Assembly: GCF_963855985.1 (NCBI RefSeq)
Contig: NC_087118.1
Location: 10,560,501-10,624,500 of the forward strand
Source of the DNA: Ostrinia nubilalis
Taxonomy: Eukaryota > Arthropoda > Insecta > Lepidoptera > Crambidae
Direction of reading: 5' to 3'
DNA length: 64,000 nt
Shown piece by piece: positions 10,725 to 21,400 of the stretch. The first letter of the stretch is position 1. Every line of letters begins with the position of its first letter. The translations under genes were made by a program, and so were the position numbers. Under the pieces are notes generated by a model that saw only the letters and a program-made list of their open reading frames with translations, was not told the DNA's origin and searched no databases.

Positions 10725-11621
10725 AACATCGCCAAAAGTTTCGCAAAATATTAGCAACTAGACTTGCACAAAGATATCTACGTAGAAAATAACGTATCAA
10801 TTGTTATACAGGGTGTTTCTTGTAAGGTGTCAAGCCGAAGGCAGGTGATAGGTGAGGACTAGACCTATCGATTTCACCCTATGTATGTTCTGCGATTTTT
10901 CGTAGTTTAGAAGTTATCGTTAATTTTGTGATTTTTTCAAATTTTATGACCTAGTAGGCTTTAAATTTTTTTATAATTTTTTTGGGTCGACTTTTCTCAG
11001 ATTTCTTTTTTTTGACAGATTCCCTATTAATTGCAGATTTTTGAAAAAAATAATCAACTTCCTATCTTTGATGCAAGATACAAAATTTTTGCTAGAAACA
11101 TAAAAAATATGCTTTTAGCGGAACATTCTAAAATTTTCAACTTAAAAGTTTAAAAAAAAAAAACAAAATTCCATAGGTCCAAAATAATTTTAAAAACTGC
11201 GCAGTTTTCTGAACTTTCATAATAACACAAAAAAACATGTACTTAATAGGCCATTATTTTCTGTAATCGCTCCACTAAAGTGGTAAATCGGAGATTCCGT
11301 TACATGTTTTTGACTTTCTTAGGACTAAGTAATGTTTGCAATCCCTTAAGTTTACGTTATGTAGAACACATTTAGAGACAATAACTGAACAGAACATTGT
11401 TTTATCCACAACGAGGAAGCTCTTGCCCTTCATCTGGTATACAATAGGGAATATGAAAATATTGATGAACTGCGGACAAAGCTGACTGAAGCACAAAACC
11501 AAATTAAAATGAAGAAGAAGGTTTTACGAAGATTTTTTTTGCGTCGTTGTCGAATGTGCATTCAGGTCAACGGCGGACATTATGAACATTTACTTTAAAA
11601 TAAATCATTACACCCATTTTT

Positions 11622-11622
<1 letters not shown>

Positions 11623-11687
<65 letters not shown>
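11623..11687 (+). repeat. (CT)n(CA)n microsatellite
   Basis: About 15 CT units are followed directly by about 17 CA units, inside the centre of element C. Confidence 0.95.
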
Positions 11688-11690
<3 letters not shown>

Positions 11691-11761
11691 CTTTCCCTTT
11701 CTCTCACACTCTAAGAATTAATGTAGGTAGTTATATCGAATTTAATCGTAAAGTAACAACC

Positions 11762-11842
11762 ACCACTGTGGTCTAGTGGTAAGGCCACCTATTTAGGACA
11801 GCCAATTCCTCTGTGGTTTAGGATTCCGAGTGAAGCTCGCTG
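11762..11842 (+). repeat. tRNA-derived SINE fragment
   Basis: It contains a perfect A-box match, TGGTCTAGTGG, and a decayed B box around GGTTTAGGATTCC. It lacks a body and tail. It sits in the unique centre of element C. Confidence 0.5.
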
Positions 11843-12624
11843 ATCATCCATCAGTTTTCATCAGGTCAGATGAAGGGCAAGAGATTCCTCGTTGTGGATA
11901 AAAAAATGTTCTGTTCAGTTATTGTCTTTAAATGTGTTCTAAGTAACGTAAACTTAGAGAATTGCAATCATTAGTTAGTCCTAAGAAAGTCAAAAACATG
12001 TAACGGAATCTCCGACTTACCACATTAGTGGAGCGATTACAGAAAATAATGGCCTATTAAGTACATGTTTTTTTGTGTTATTATGAAAGTTCAGAAAACT
12101 GCGCAGTTTTTAAAATTATTTTGGACCTATGGAAATTCTTTTTTTTTCTCATACATTTCAATTGAAAATTTTAGAATGTTCTGCTAAAAGCATATTTTTT
12201 ATGTTTCTAGCAAAAATTTTGTATCTTGCATCAAAGATAGGAAGTTGATTATTTTTTTCAAAAATCTGCAATTAATAGGGAATCTGTCAAAAAAAAAGAA
12301 ATCTGAGAAAAGTCGACCCAAAAAAAAGATAAAAAAATTTAAAGCCTACTGGGTCATACAATTTGAAAAAATCACAAAATTGACGATAACTTCTAAACTA
12401 TGAAAAATCGTAGAACATACATGGGGGTGAAATCGATAGGTCTAGTCCTCACCTATCACCTGCCTTCGGCTTGACACCTTACAAGAAACACCCTGTATAT
12501 TATCTTTTATACTTATAATAAATCTGTAGAGAGGTCAATTCTGTACATGAAATATATTTTCAAAATAACTATCAGGGGGTGATTAGTGATCGATACTGAT
12601 GCCAAAAATGCAATCAGTAAAATT

Positions 12625-12627
<3 letters not shown>

Positions 12628-12664
<37 letters not shown>
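12628..12664 (+). repeat. (GTCT)n microsatellite
   Basis: About nine GTCT repeats inside the 5' part of the Helitron. Confidence 0.95.
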
Positions 12665-12665
<1 letters not shown>

Positions 12666-13554
12666 ATGTTCCTTATAGAAACAAAAACTACTCGACGGAT
12701 TTTAACGAAACTTGGTACAATTATTCTTCATACTCCTGGGCAGGTTATAGGATACTTAGGAATTCCCACGGGAACGGGCATTAGCGGGAAAATCCTTTTG
12801 TATGAAAAATCTAAACCGCTTAAGTTAGACGCTTGAAATTTGGCAAGCAGGTACCTTAGTAAACTTAAAGCTTAGTTATAACAGGATATTGCAAAATTCC
12901 TACGGGAACGGGAATTAGCGAGAAAAAACATTTGTATGAAAAAATCTAAGCCACGTAAGATAGACGCTTGAAATGTCAATGCCAGATTTTGTATGGAAGG
13001 TGGCGTCTTTTTTTTTTCGCGCGGCCATCGACCAAACTTTGTTTTTGATTACAAAATAGGGTAATAAACCAAACTTACTATGGCATGTATGTATACCTCT
13101 AAACTCAGTCTGAACTGAGTTACGAGCATTAGAAGTTTGATGATTTTCATACTAGATTTGCTTTTTGTGCGCAAGTTTTGTAAGAAATTGCAAAATTCCC
13201 ACGGGAACTGGAATACGCGGGAAATTCTTTTTGTATGACTGACTCACTGACATACCCACGCACAGCCTAAACGGCTAAACGTAGGCACTTGAAATTTATA
13301 AGGGATGTAGCTTATGTACCGTAGAGGTGCACTAAGAAAGGAATTCCCGAAATTCCCACAGGAACAGGAATTACCGGGAAAATCCTTTTGTATGAAAAAT
13401 CTAAACCTATTAAGTTAGACGCTTGAAAGGCATGCAGGTCCCTTAGTAAACTTAAAGCTTAGTTACAACAGGATATTGCGAAATTCCAACGGAAACGGGA
13501 GTTAGCGGGAAAAAACATTTGTATGAAAAAATCTAAACCGCGTAAGATAGATGA

Positions 13555-13880
13555 TGGTGTTTCTTTGCGAGATCGAATCAGAAATGAGGAGATCCGTAAA
13601 CGAACCAAAGTCGCTGACATAGCCCGACGTATTAGCAAGCTGAAGTGGCAATGGGCAGGGCACATAGTACGCAGAACTGACGGCCGATGGGGCAGAAAGG
13701 TTCTGGAATGGAGGCCGCGTACCGTAAAACGCAGCGTGGGACGTCCACCTACAAGGTGGACCGACGACATCGTAAAGGTAGCAGGGAAGCGCTGGACGCA
13801 GGCCGCTACCAATCGATCAACATGGAAAGCATTGGGGGAGGCCTATGTTCAGCAGTGGACGTCCTGTGGCTGAAATGATG
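13555..13880 (+). pseudogene. RTE-type LINE C-terminus inside the Helitron
   Basis: The plus-strand frame ends at a stop near 13876 and encodes about 110 residues of the C-terminal tail of lepidopteran RTE-type ORF2, including KLKWQWAGHIVRRTDGRWG and GRPPTRWTDD. The reverse transcriptase itself is absent. The fragment is flanked by the 11-bp direct repeat AAGATAGATGA (13544-13554 and 13881-13891), so it arrived as a 5'-truncated retrotransposition, not as Helitron gene capture. It lies about 50 bp from the Helitron 3' end. Confidence 0.8.
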
Positions 13881-14689
13881 AAGATAGATGAAGGGGGTAA
13901 AACGGGATCCACGCGTACGAAGTCGCGGGCGGCCGCTAGTAATGCAAATAAAAGCTTCGTGGTAGAATTAGGCATCTAGACTTGCACAAAATTACCAGCA
14001 TAATGTGCACAAAAGTTTCGTGGAAAAACTACGCAACTGAACTTGCACTACGATACCCACCAAATAATATCCTAAAATAAGTATGCAACAATAGATACGC
14101 GAAAATATTTTTTAAAGTCTTCGTGGAAGATGTATGTAAATATTAATATGCTATTATTCATACGGAACTTTATTACACCATTAAATGCAAATATATTTAC
14201 TTCGTTTTTGTTATGGAAATTTAGATATTTTAATGTTGCAATATTTTACATATTTGTACATAATTTCTTCATTTTTTGTGTCATGCTCTGGGGCGGGACC
14301 ACCTTAACGTAGGTACATATAATATATACGAAAGAAATGTATAAAATATGTATATAATTGTAGACTTAGTTAAAAAAAATGTATATCTATAGTTTTGTTG
14401 TAAACATTAATTCAAAGTGGTCCCGCCGGAGAGCATACTCCCTAGCGGGACCACCTAGAAGATTTCGTTACTGAAGGTTTCTGAATTCGTTTATAAGCCC
14501 ATAAAAATGTATATTAAATGTATACAAATCTGCTATACTCAATTTTTTATTTGATTTAGTATAAACCGATTTACGGCAAATTTAAAATTTCCTTTCGGAA
14601 CATTTAGGGGAGACTGGCCCAAAGCGGGCACCTTAAGGTAAAATAGGAAAAAAACATACAGATTATGCAAAACGAAATAAGTTTTTATG

Positions 14690-15375
14690 ACATAAGCTCA
14701 AAGTGGCACAGCGTGCTATGGAGAGGGCTATGCTCGGTGTTTCTTTACGAGATCATCGTTACATTCCCTCTAATATGGTCGAGTGAAGCGATGGCTGGTT
14801 CACTCGTCATGTCTGTGAACAGGCGCTGCTTTCGGGGACTGGTCAATCCAAGTTATTCAAATTTATTAATGCGAGTCATTTCTACTAGTATTTAAGTATC
14901 TTAATCTGTAAGTCTAGATATTAGCACGTTACTACCTTGTTTAATATACCACGCAATTTTGTATACCCATTCTTGTAAGATACACCATACAAGAATGCGT
15001 GGTAAATTCAGTGAACTGCTCCTGAATCAAATGTACCTACTACTGCTTTTTCTATTTATTTATATTAACCGGCAGACAGTGGTGACTGACTGAGTTTGTT
15101 GCGGCGCTTCTTCTCAGCACTTGCCAAATGTTGGTCTCGAAGCGCTGGTATAAAAAGATTATGAGACATGTAGAGGCTCCTTAAGAACAAAATGACGATT
15201 TGTAAGAACTATTTATTAGTCTAAACAAATAAAGAAATTTTGACTTTGACTTTGAGATCGAATCAGAAATGAAGAGATCCGTAAACGAACTAAGTAATGT
15301 CGCTGACATAGCCCGACGGATTAGCAAGCTGAAGTGGCAATGGGCAGGGCACATAGGACGCAGAGCTGACTTGCA
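14690..15375 (+). pseudogene. RTE fragment interrupted by a CR1 3' end
   Basis: Residues typical of the RTE C-terminal region run from 14690 to about 14754 (QRAMERAMLGVSLRD) and continue at about 15254-15371 (KLKWQWAGHI). Between them sits the CR1-type tail 14755-15253, flanked by the 6-bp repeat GAGATC (14749-14754 and 15254-15259). Removing it restores one continuous RTE stretch. The frame is disrupted elsewhere. Confidence 0.75.
14755..15253 (+). mobile_element. CR1-type LINE 3' end only
   Basis: About 500 bp, homologous in reverse orientation to 3606-4100. It carries the same 3' UTR and the closing TTTGACTTTGACTTTGA tail. It has no coding part and is flanked by GAGATC duplications inside an RTE copy. 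Confidence 0.85.
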
Positions 15376-15479
15376 ACTTTGAGCTTGTTTATAAGGCCCA
15401 TGTTGCGTCTTACCCAGTTTCGATTGGGAGCTAGATTCTCAAGATTGTTGACAATATGTCTACCTCGCACAAAAGATTC

Positions 15480-15650
15480 AGCTACGTAGATTCAATTTCG
15501 AGAAAGAGGTCAATCGTCGCATCCAACTCGGCTGGGCAGCATTCAGTAAACTACGCAACATCTTTTCATTCAAAATATCTCAGTACCTAAAGACGAAAGT
15601 CTACAACCAGGTGTGCGTGTGCTATCAATGATGATAATAGGTACGGCTCA
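15480..15650 (+). pseudogene. RTE ORF2 upstream piece, out of order
   Basis: The frame reads FNFEKEVNRRIQLGWAAF and onward, a part of RTE ORF2 that normally lies upstream of the piece at 14690-15371 but is found downstream of it here. This implies a second RTE copy or a rearrangement inside the palindrome centre. Confidence 0.65.
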
Positions 15651-16188
15651 GAAACGTGTCCTCTCACTATGGGCTGTTGATTAGATACAAATATTGCCTT
15701 TAAAGTTGGTAAAAAAGGGAGTAAAATTAAAATAGGGGATGAAATTTTTTGTGGAAATTCCATTTCACATAGTATTCATGCTCATGAGATTCGCTTCACT
15801 CACTCACTTCTCATTTCACATGTGTTTTTTTCTTGGTGCCCGCTTTGGGCCAGTCTCCCCTAAATGTTCCGAAAGGAAATTTTAAATTTGCCGTAAATCG
15901 GTTTATACTAAATCAAATAAAAAATTGAGTATAGCAGATTTGTATACATTTAATATACATTTTTATGGTCTTATAAACGAATTCAGAAACCTTCAGTAAC
16001 GAAATCTTCTAGGTGGTCCCGCTAGGGAGTATGCTCTCCGGCGGGACCACTTTGAATTAATGTTTACAACAAAACTATAGATATACATTTTTTTTAACTA
16101 AGTCTACAATTATATGCATATTTTATACATTTCTTTCGTATATATTATATGTACCTACGTTAAGGTGGTCCCGCCCCAGAGCATGACA

Positions 16189-16751
16189 CCATTTTTTTCA
16201 TAAAATATAAACTCCGGATACTTTACACCTTTTATTTGTTGATTCCAAAAATACATTTATTACAATTTACAACTAGGACTATATACGTAGGGATTTGAGG
16301 TCTTTACTGTGCCAATGCTACAACCCAATTAGCTCCTGTCCGGCGGCATGCCAGCGATCACGTCACTTCCCCTTCCATTCGTCAAAATCGATCAGCTCAA
16401 ACGACTTAACGACGGCGTGCCCCGGAAGTAGTCAAGTACAATATTTAATTAAAAATAATAGTTGATTTTTATTTCTACAATACTAAACTGTATACAATAA
16501 AAATTCTAGAATATTTACATTAAATAATAATCAAATATTAAATGTGGAATAATCGACTATAATACAGAATACATTTTAAAATCATTCTAATATCTGAAAC
16601 ATGTCCAGGAAGTAATCAAATAAAGTTTTTTAATTTAATAATGGATTTTTAGGTTTTACGTTACAAAACAATACCTAATCGTAAAATACAATATAAATTC
16701 TAAAATCATTACATTTTTAAGAGAAAAATTATGAAAAAAATTGACAATATG
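16189..16751. repeat. unassigned, with a diverged tandem duplication
   Basis: Two diverged copies of an A+T-rich unit of about 180 bp occur at about 16423-16560 and 16606-16720, sharing GTCAAGTACAATATTTAATT-like starts and AAATTCTA(G/A)AAT blocks. There is no gene. Confidence 0.45.
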
Positions 16752-17133
16752 TATTACCTCCTTCTCGATTTTTTAGTGCAATAAAAAAATATCGCACAAG
16801 TGGACTTGCATACTTCTTCCAGGGGGGTGCGATTATTACAAGTTTTATACATTTTAAGGGAGTAAGAATGGATTAAATTAGAAAAAAACATGACTTTTTT
16901 CACTTCTTTTTCAGTTATTCTCCAACACAAGAAAAACCAGGTCGTTAAGGTATGTTTTATTTGCATTGTATTATTAGTATTTGAGCTATTTTACAAAACG
17001 AATGTAAATTTATTAGTCTACGTCTATTAGTTTCGACGTAATGAACAAAGATACCCCTTCCCAGCGGTTTCCATAGTAATCGGAATAGGTTGTGTGATTC
17101 TTTCAGGCAGTGCATTTTCGCAAGTCGCGTGCG
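16752..17133 (+). mobile_element. fragment of the TE2 foldback family
   Basis: This segment is homologous, mostly in reverse orientation, to the interior of TE2 at 51369-51690. It includes an exon-like 35-nt block (16915-16949) bounded by TTTTTCAG and GTATGT. Its ends are not preserved. Confidence 0.65.
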
Positions 17134-17294
17134 CTACAAAAATTTGGTATGATCCAACTCGATTACAGTTATGGTATCCGGTCGTGTTTAGCTTGCTTGC
17201 TTGCTTGATTGCTTGCTTGCTTTGTGTATTTATTAATCATTACGTTATTTACGTTCTTTTGTCGCAGTTACCGTAGCCGAAAGCGGCTTGGGAG
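17134..17294. other. short spacer with GCTT repeats
   Basis: It contains a GCTTGCTTGCTTGATTGCTT stretch (17191-17220). The sequence after it (TAATCATTACG) recurs right of element A at 25369, so element A inserted next to a locally repeated motif. Confidence 0.4.
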
Positions 17295-17419
17295 TATACA
17301 GGGTGTCCCGTAATGTAACGTCAAGCCAGAACTGGGTGTTGAAGCAAGTTGTGCTAGTTATCAGAAAAATATAAAAAAAAATCTATGTGGCATATTTTCA
17401 AAATAATAGGCATTTAAAA

Positions 17420-17636
17420 GATGGCCGCTGGGGCAGGAAAGTTCTTGAGTGGCGACCACGAGCTGGAAGACGTAGCGTGGGCAGGCCTCCCACTAGGTGG
17501 ACCGACGATCTGGTAATGGTCGCGGGAAGTACCTGGATGCAAGCGGCGCAGGACCGGTCTTTGTGGAAATCCTTGGGGGAGGCCTTTGTCCAGCAGTGGA
17601 CGTCTTTCGGCTGAAACGAACGAACGAACGAACGAA
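17420..17636 (+). pseudogene. RTE 3' end with (CGAA)n tail
   Basis: A 217-bp 5'-truncated RTE piece encoding the C-terminal GRPPTRWTDD...QQWTSFG region with a proper stop and a CGAACGAACGAA tail. It is flanked by the 11-bp duplication GGCATTTAAAA (17409-17419, 17637-17647). The empty site is visible in element A copy 2 near 61290. Confidence 0.9.
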
Positions 17637-18152
17637 GGCATTTAAAAAAAATCTAAAAATTCTACTCAAGGTGACGGTCCTTTTACTCGTGTTGCCACAA
17701 ATCTTCACTTTTTCCAAATTTTTTTTTATGTAACCCTGAATAATGCTTCTCTAAATTGTTATCAAAATTACAAAACCAGCTGCTCCTGCTTGGATGAAAA
17801 AAATACATTATTCCCAAAAAAATTTTCAAAATAAAAATTTTGCCTAGTTTAAACTGACTGTACTGAAAAAAAATTTACTACGCGAGTGTGGCAAGTGACG
17901 TCATAATTTGGCGCATTTAGTAAGGATTCCAAAATGGTATAACACTTGGTAAATTTTTGCTGTAATTGTCGACAATTTTTGGTTTTTTGGAAATAGTCCC
18001 GTTTTTAACTTTATCTACCTTGGTTAAAAATTATTATTCTAATGTGCCCAAAATTCAAGTTTCTGGCTTAAGTGAGGTGGAGAAGCCATTTTAAAAGGTA
18101 TGATCGGGACGGAGAGGGCCATCTTACCAAGCAGGGATGTTATGGATATCCG

Positions 18153-18375
18153 TGTTGATATTTGATGAATTAAAGACGGTTTTTGAGAATAAAAATATAC
18201 TTTTATTTAACTACGCCATGACAGGACGCTTACATGTTCGAGAAGAGCGCGAAAGCAAAAATGTCCACAGACAATGAACTTAAGAAAAAACAAAGTTTGG
18301 CAACCTACGCCAATAGATGGCGCTATGCGTCCATTATATCAATTAAGCATTAGAAATTTATCCTAAAATACAACA
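18153..18375 (-). repeat. copia 3' LTR
   Basis: A 223-bp LTR that preserves the empty TTAA site used by the MITE in the other LTR. Confidence 0.95.
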
Positions 18376-18440
18376 CGCCTCCTTAAATTTATAATCTTAA
18401 TTAAGAAGACTAAACAATACTTTTACATTCTTAATGTAGA

Positions 18441-21400
18441 CTAAACTAATCTTAACTCTAATCTATTTTTCAAGAACTTTGTCTTGTCTAAACTTTTGGT
18501 TAACATGTCTGCTAAGTTAAATTCTGAATCAATTTTAACAATATCAATTATTCCTTTTTCATAGTTTTCATTTATATAATGGTACTGCACTTCAATGTGC
18601 TTTGAATTTTTTGTGAAATTACCAAATTTAGCAATCGAAATTGCACCTGAATTGTCTTCATATAATTTAATTGGTTTACAAAACTTTACATCAAATGATT
18701 CAATTAGTAAGTTTCTAATAAAAAGTACTTCTGTCACTGCCTCTGACATTGCAATATATTCTGCAAAAGTTGAACATTTAGTTACAGTATTTTGTTTATG
18801 TGTTTTCCAAAAAATTAAGTTACCGAACAATCTGATTATAAAACCTGATGTAGATTTTCGATCCACATTATCTCCTGCATAGTCAGAATCTACCATACAA
18901 TCTAATACTTCAGTAATTACATTATCATAATAAGTTAACTTCAAATCCTTTGTTTTATACAGATATTTTAAGATTCTCATAGCATATTTGTAATGAGTTC
19001 GGTTGTAACAACTTTGGTATCTACTCAGATAATTAACACTGTACGCTACATCTGGCCTTGTGCCTGTACTAATATACAATAATTCACCTATTAAATTCCT
19101 GAACTTAATACTTTCATCTATTTCCTCAGCCTGTTCTAATTTCAAATTTGTTTCCATTGGAGTATCATATAATTTAGTATTTTCCAGATCATATTTTGCA
19201 GCCAAAGATTCAATATATTTTGTTTGATTTAGAGTCATTACATTTTTATCATCACTATAGTCAATATCTATTCCAATATAACTTTTAATTTTTCCTAAAT
19301 CTTTCATTACAAATCTTTCCATTAAACAAGTTTTTACCTCTTCTATTTTACTTTTATCTTTGCAACAGATTAATAGGTCATCAACAAATATTAATATGTA
19401 TATTGGATCTTTGCTTGTTCTATTCACATATAAACAGTAATCATAGTTACTTTTAACAAAATTCAACTTTTTAATATATTCATCAAAACAATCATACCAT
19501 ACTCTAGGACTTTCTTTCAGACCATAGAGAGCTTTTTGCAATTTATAAACTTTATTGTCTCCAGTTTCATACCCTTCTGGTTGATTTATAAAAACTTCTG
19601 ACTTTACATGACCATTCAAAAAAGCTGTTTCGACATCCATCTGTTCGATAAATAGATTATTTTTACAACTGAATGACAATAAAATTTTCAATGTTTGCAT
19701 TTTTCCTACTGGTGAGTAAACATTTTCAATGTAATCTTTTTGCTGAAACCCTCTTACAACTAATCTCGCTTTATAAACATCATTGCTTTTCTTTCTAAAA
19801 ACCCATTTAACATCTAAAACCTTTTTATTTTGTGGCTTTTCAACAATTTGCCAAGTATTATTTTTATTTAAGCTACTCATTTCTGAGTCCATAGCCTTTT
19901 GCCATTGCTTATAATCATGAGAGTTCATCGCCTCCTCAAAGGTATTAGGTACATTAGCATCAATATAGTTTACATAAATAAAATGTGAAACTGGATTACC
20001 ATATCTAGAAACTGGATTTCTTTTTCTTTTTGACGTGCCCTCTTCTACATACTTGTCCCTATTATCATTTTTCACAAAATCTTTCATATCATTATTAGAA
20101 ATAGTCTCACCTGAATCTACATAATTTTCATCACTTTCATACTCTGTTTTACACTTATCATTTGACACATTTGAGGTTGGGTCACTGTCTGAATCTATAC
20201 ATTTTTCTCTTTGATCATCAAGTTTTTCTAAGCAAATTAACATAGTATTTTCTTCAACAACTTGTACATGTCTAGCATTAATTATTCTGTTATTCAAAAG
20301 AACTCTGTAACCATTTTCATTATAACCCACTAAAACTCCTAATTTGGCTTTGTCATCCCATTTACCTTTTCTTAAAACTTCAGGAACCCTGACAAAAACT
20401 CTACTTCCATAAATTTTCAAATGCTCAACATTAGGTTTTATTCCAAAAAATATCTCGTAGGGAGTCTTGTTTTCTACTGTATTAGCAATTGTCCTATTTT
20501 TCAGATATGCTGCTGTTTTTATTACTTCAGGCCAATACCTCCTGTGAATTTTAGCTTCTCTCATTAAGCACCTACCTATATCCATAGCAGATCTGTTGTA
20601 TCTTTCCGCCACTCCATTTAATTCATGGACGTAGGGAGGACATGGTAACAACTCTATACCCTTTTCCTTTATAAAATTATAAATTTCTTTGTTCAAATAT
20701 TCCTTGCCATTATCGCACTGTAATTTCTTAACTTTTTTATTAAATTTGTTCTCTACTAAATTTACAAACTCTTTAAAACAAGCAGCAGTTTCATCTTTAC
20801 TTTTAATACAAAAAATTCGTGTACATTTACTATAGTCATCGATGAATGTCAAGAAATATTTTTCTCCACCATAACCAGTTGTGTTATGTGGGCCATTCAA
20901 ATCAGTATGAATTAGTTCTAAAATTTCTGTAGACTTAGTTCTATTATTTTCAAAAGGTACATTAGCCATTTTACTCTGGATACAATTCGAACATTTCATT
21001 TCCGTGCTTTCAATCTTGTCTGGCAAACCATCTACTAATTTATCTTTTATTATCTTGTTTAAATATTGAAAATTTACATGACCAAGTGCCCTATGCCATT
21101 TCTCTTTGTGAGTCAATTTAATTGAATGTACATACATCTCAATATTACAGTTGTTTGTTAAGAAACTTTTTATACAATACAAATTATTTATTTTGTCAGC
21201 AACAACTATGAGTTCTCTAGCCTGATTATAAATCTTTGCATTTTCATCTTTTGCCACTATTGTACAATTTCTGGTTATCTTTGAAAAACTCAACAAATTT
21301 TGCTTAATACCTTTCACAAAATAAACATTCTTTAATTCCACATGTTTTTGGTTGTAATAATTCTGAAAATAGATTTTAACAGTACCTACTTTAGTGGCTT

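Larger units (their letters stand above)
10807..12497. mobile_element. foldback element C (about 630-bp inverted arms, TA flanks)
   Basis: Termini TACAGGGTGTTTCTTG and the reverse complement, flanked by TA, bound two arms (about 10807-11437 and 11867-12497) that are near-identical inverted repeats. The unique centre holds a CT/CA microsatellite and a tRNA-like SINE piece. No transposase is present. The TA flank suggests Tc1/mariner-type mobilisation, which is inference from flank and end shape only. Confidence 0.82.
12503..13939 (+). mobile_element. non-autonomous Helitron
   Basis: It starts with TC after an A at 12502 and ends CTAG before a T at 13940, as expected for insertion between A and T without duplication. 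A hairpin (GCGTACGAAGTCGCGGGC region) precedes the CTAG. Internal direct repeats carry CCCACGGGAACGGGAATTAG-type words near 12760, 12900, 13200, 13350 and 13480. No Rep/helicase is encoded. A GTCT microsatellite lies near the 5' end and an RTE fragment near the 3' end. Confidence 0.82.
10725..14130. repeat. minisatellite split by two transposons
   Basis: Units of about 60 bp carrying AGTTTCG and a GCAACTAGACTTGCAC-like core occur at 10725-10806. They resume at 13941-14130, where two to three more diverged units follow. Foldback C and a Helitron lie between, so both inserted into, or next to, this older tandem array. Confidence 0.5.
14607..15860. mobile_element. TA-flanked element at the palindrome centre
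   Basis: Terminal repeats GGGGAGACTGGCCCAAAGCG and its reverse complement (26 bp) are bounded by TA on both sides. The outer arms read ...AACATTTA and TAAATGTT..., so the insertion point is the symmetry centre of the outer palindrome. The GGGGAGAC start is shared with the pogo-like derivative at 62256. The interior is filled with LINE debris and encodes no transposase. Confidence 0.65.
14279..16188. repeat. 1.9-kb palindrome D with ~354-bp arms
   Basis: The arms 14279-14632 and 15836-16188 are near-perfect inverted repeats starting TGTCATGCTCTGGGGCGGG. Each arm contains a second, inverted use of the terminal words around GTGGTCCCGCCGGAGAGCAT, so sub-hairpins are possible. The inner parts of the arms are the terminal repeats of a separate element. 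No host TSD was fixed for the outer palindrome. Confidence 0.82.
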
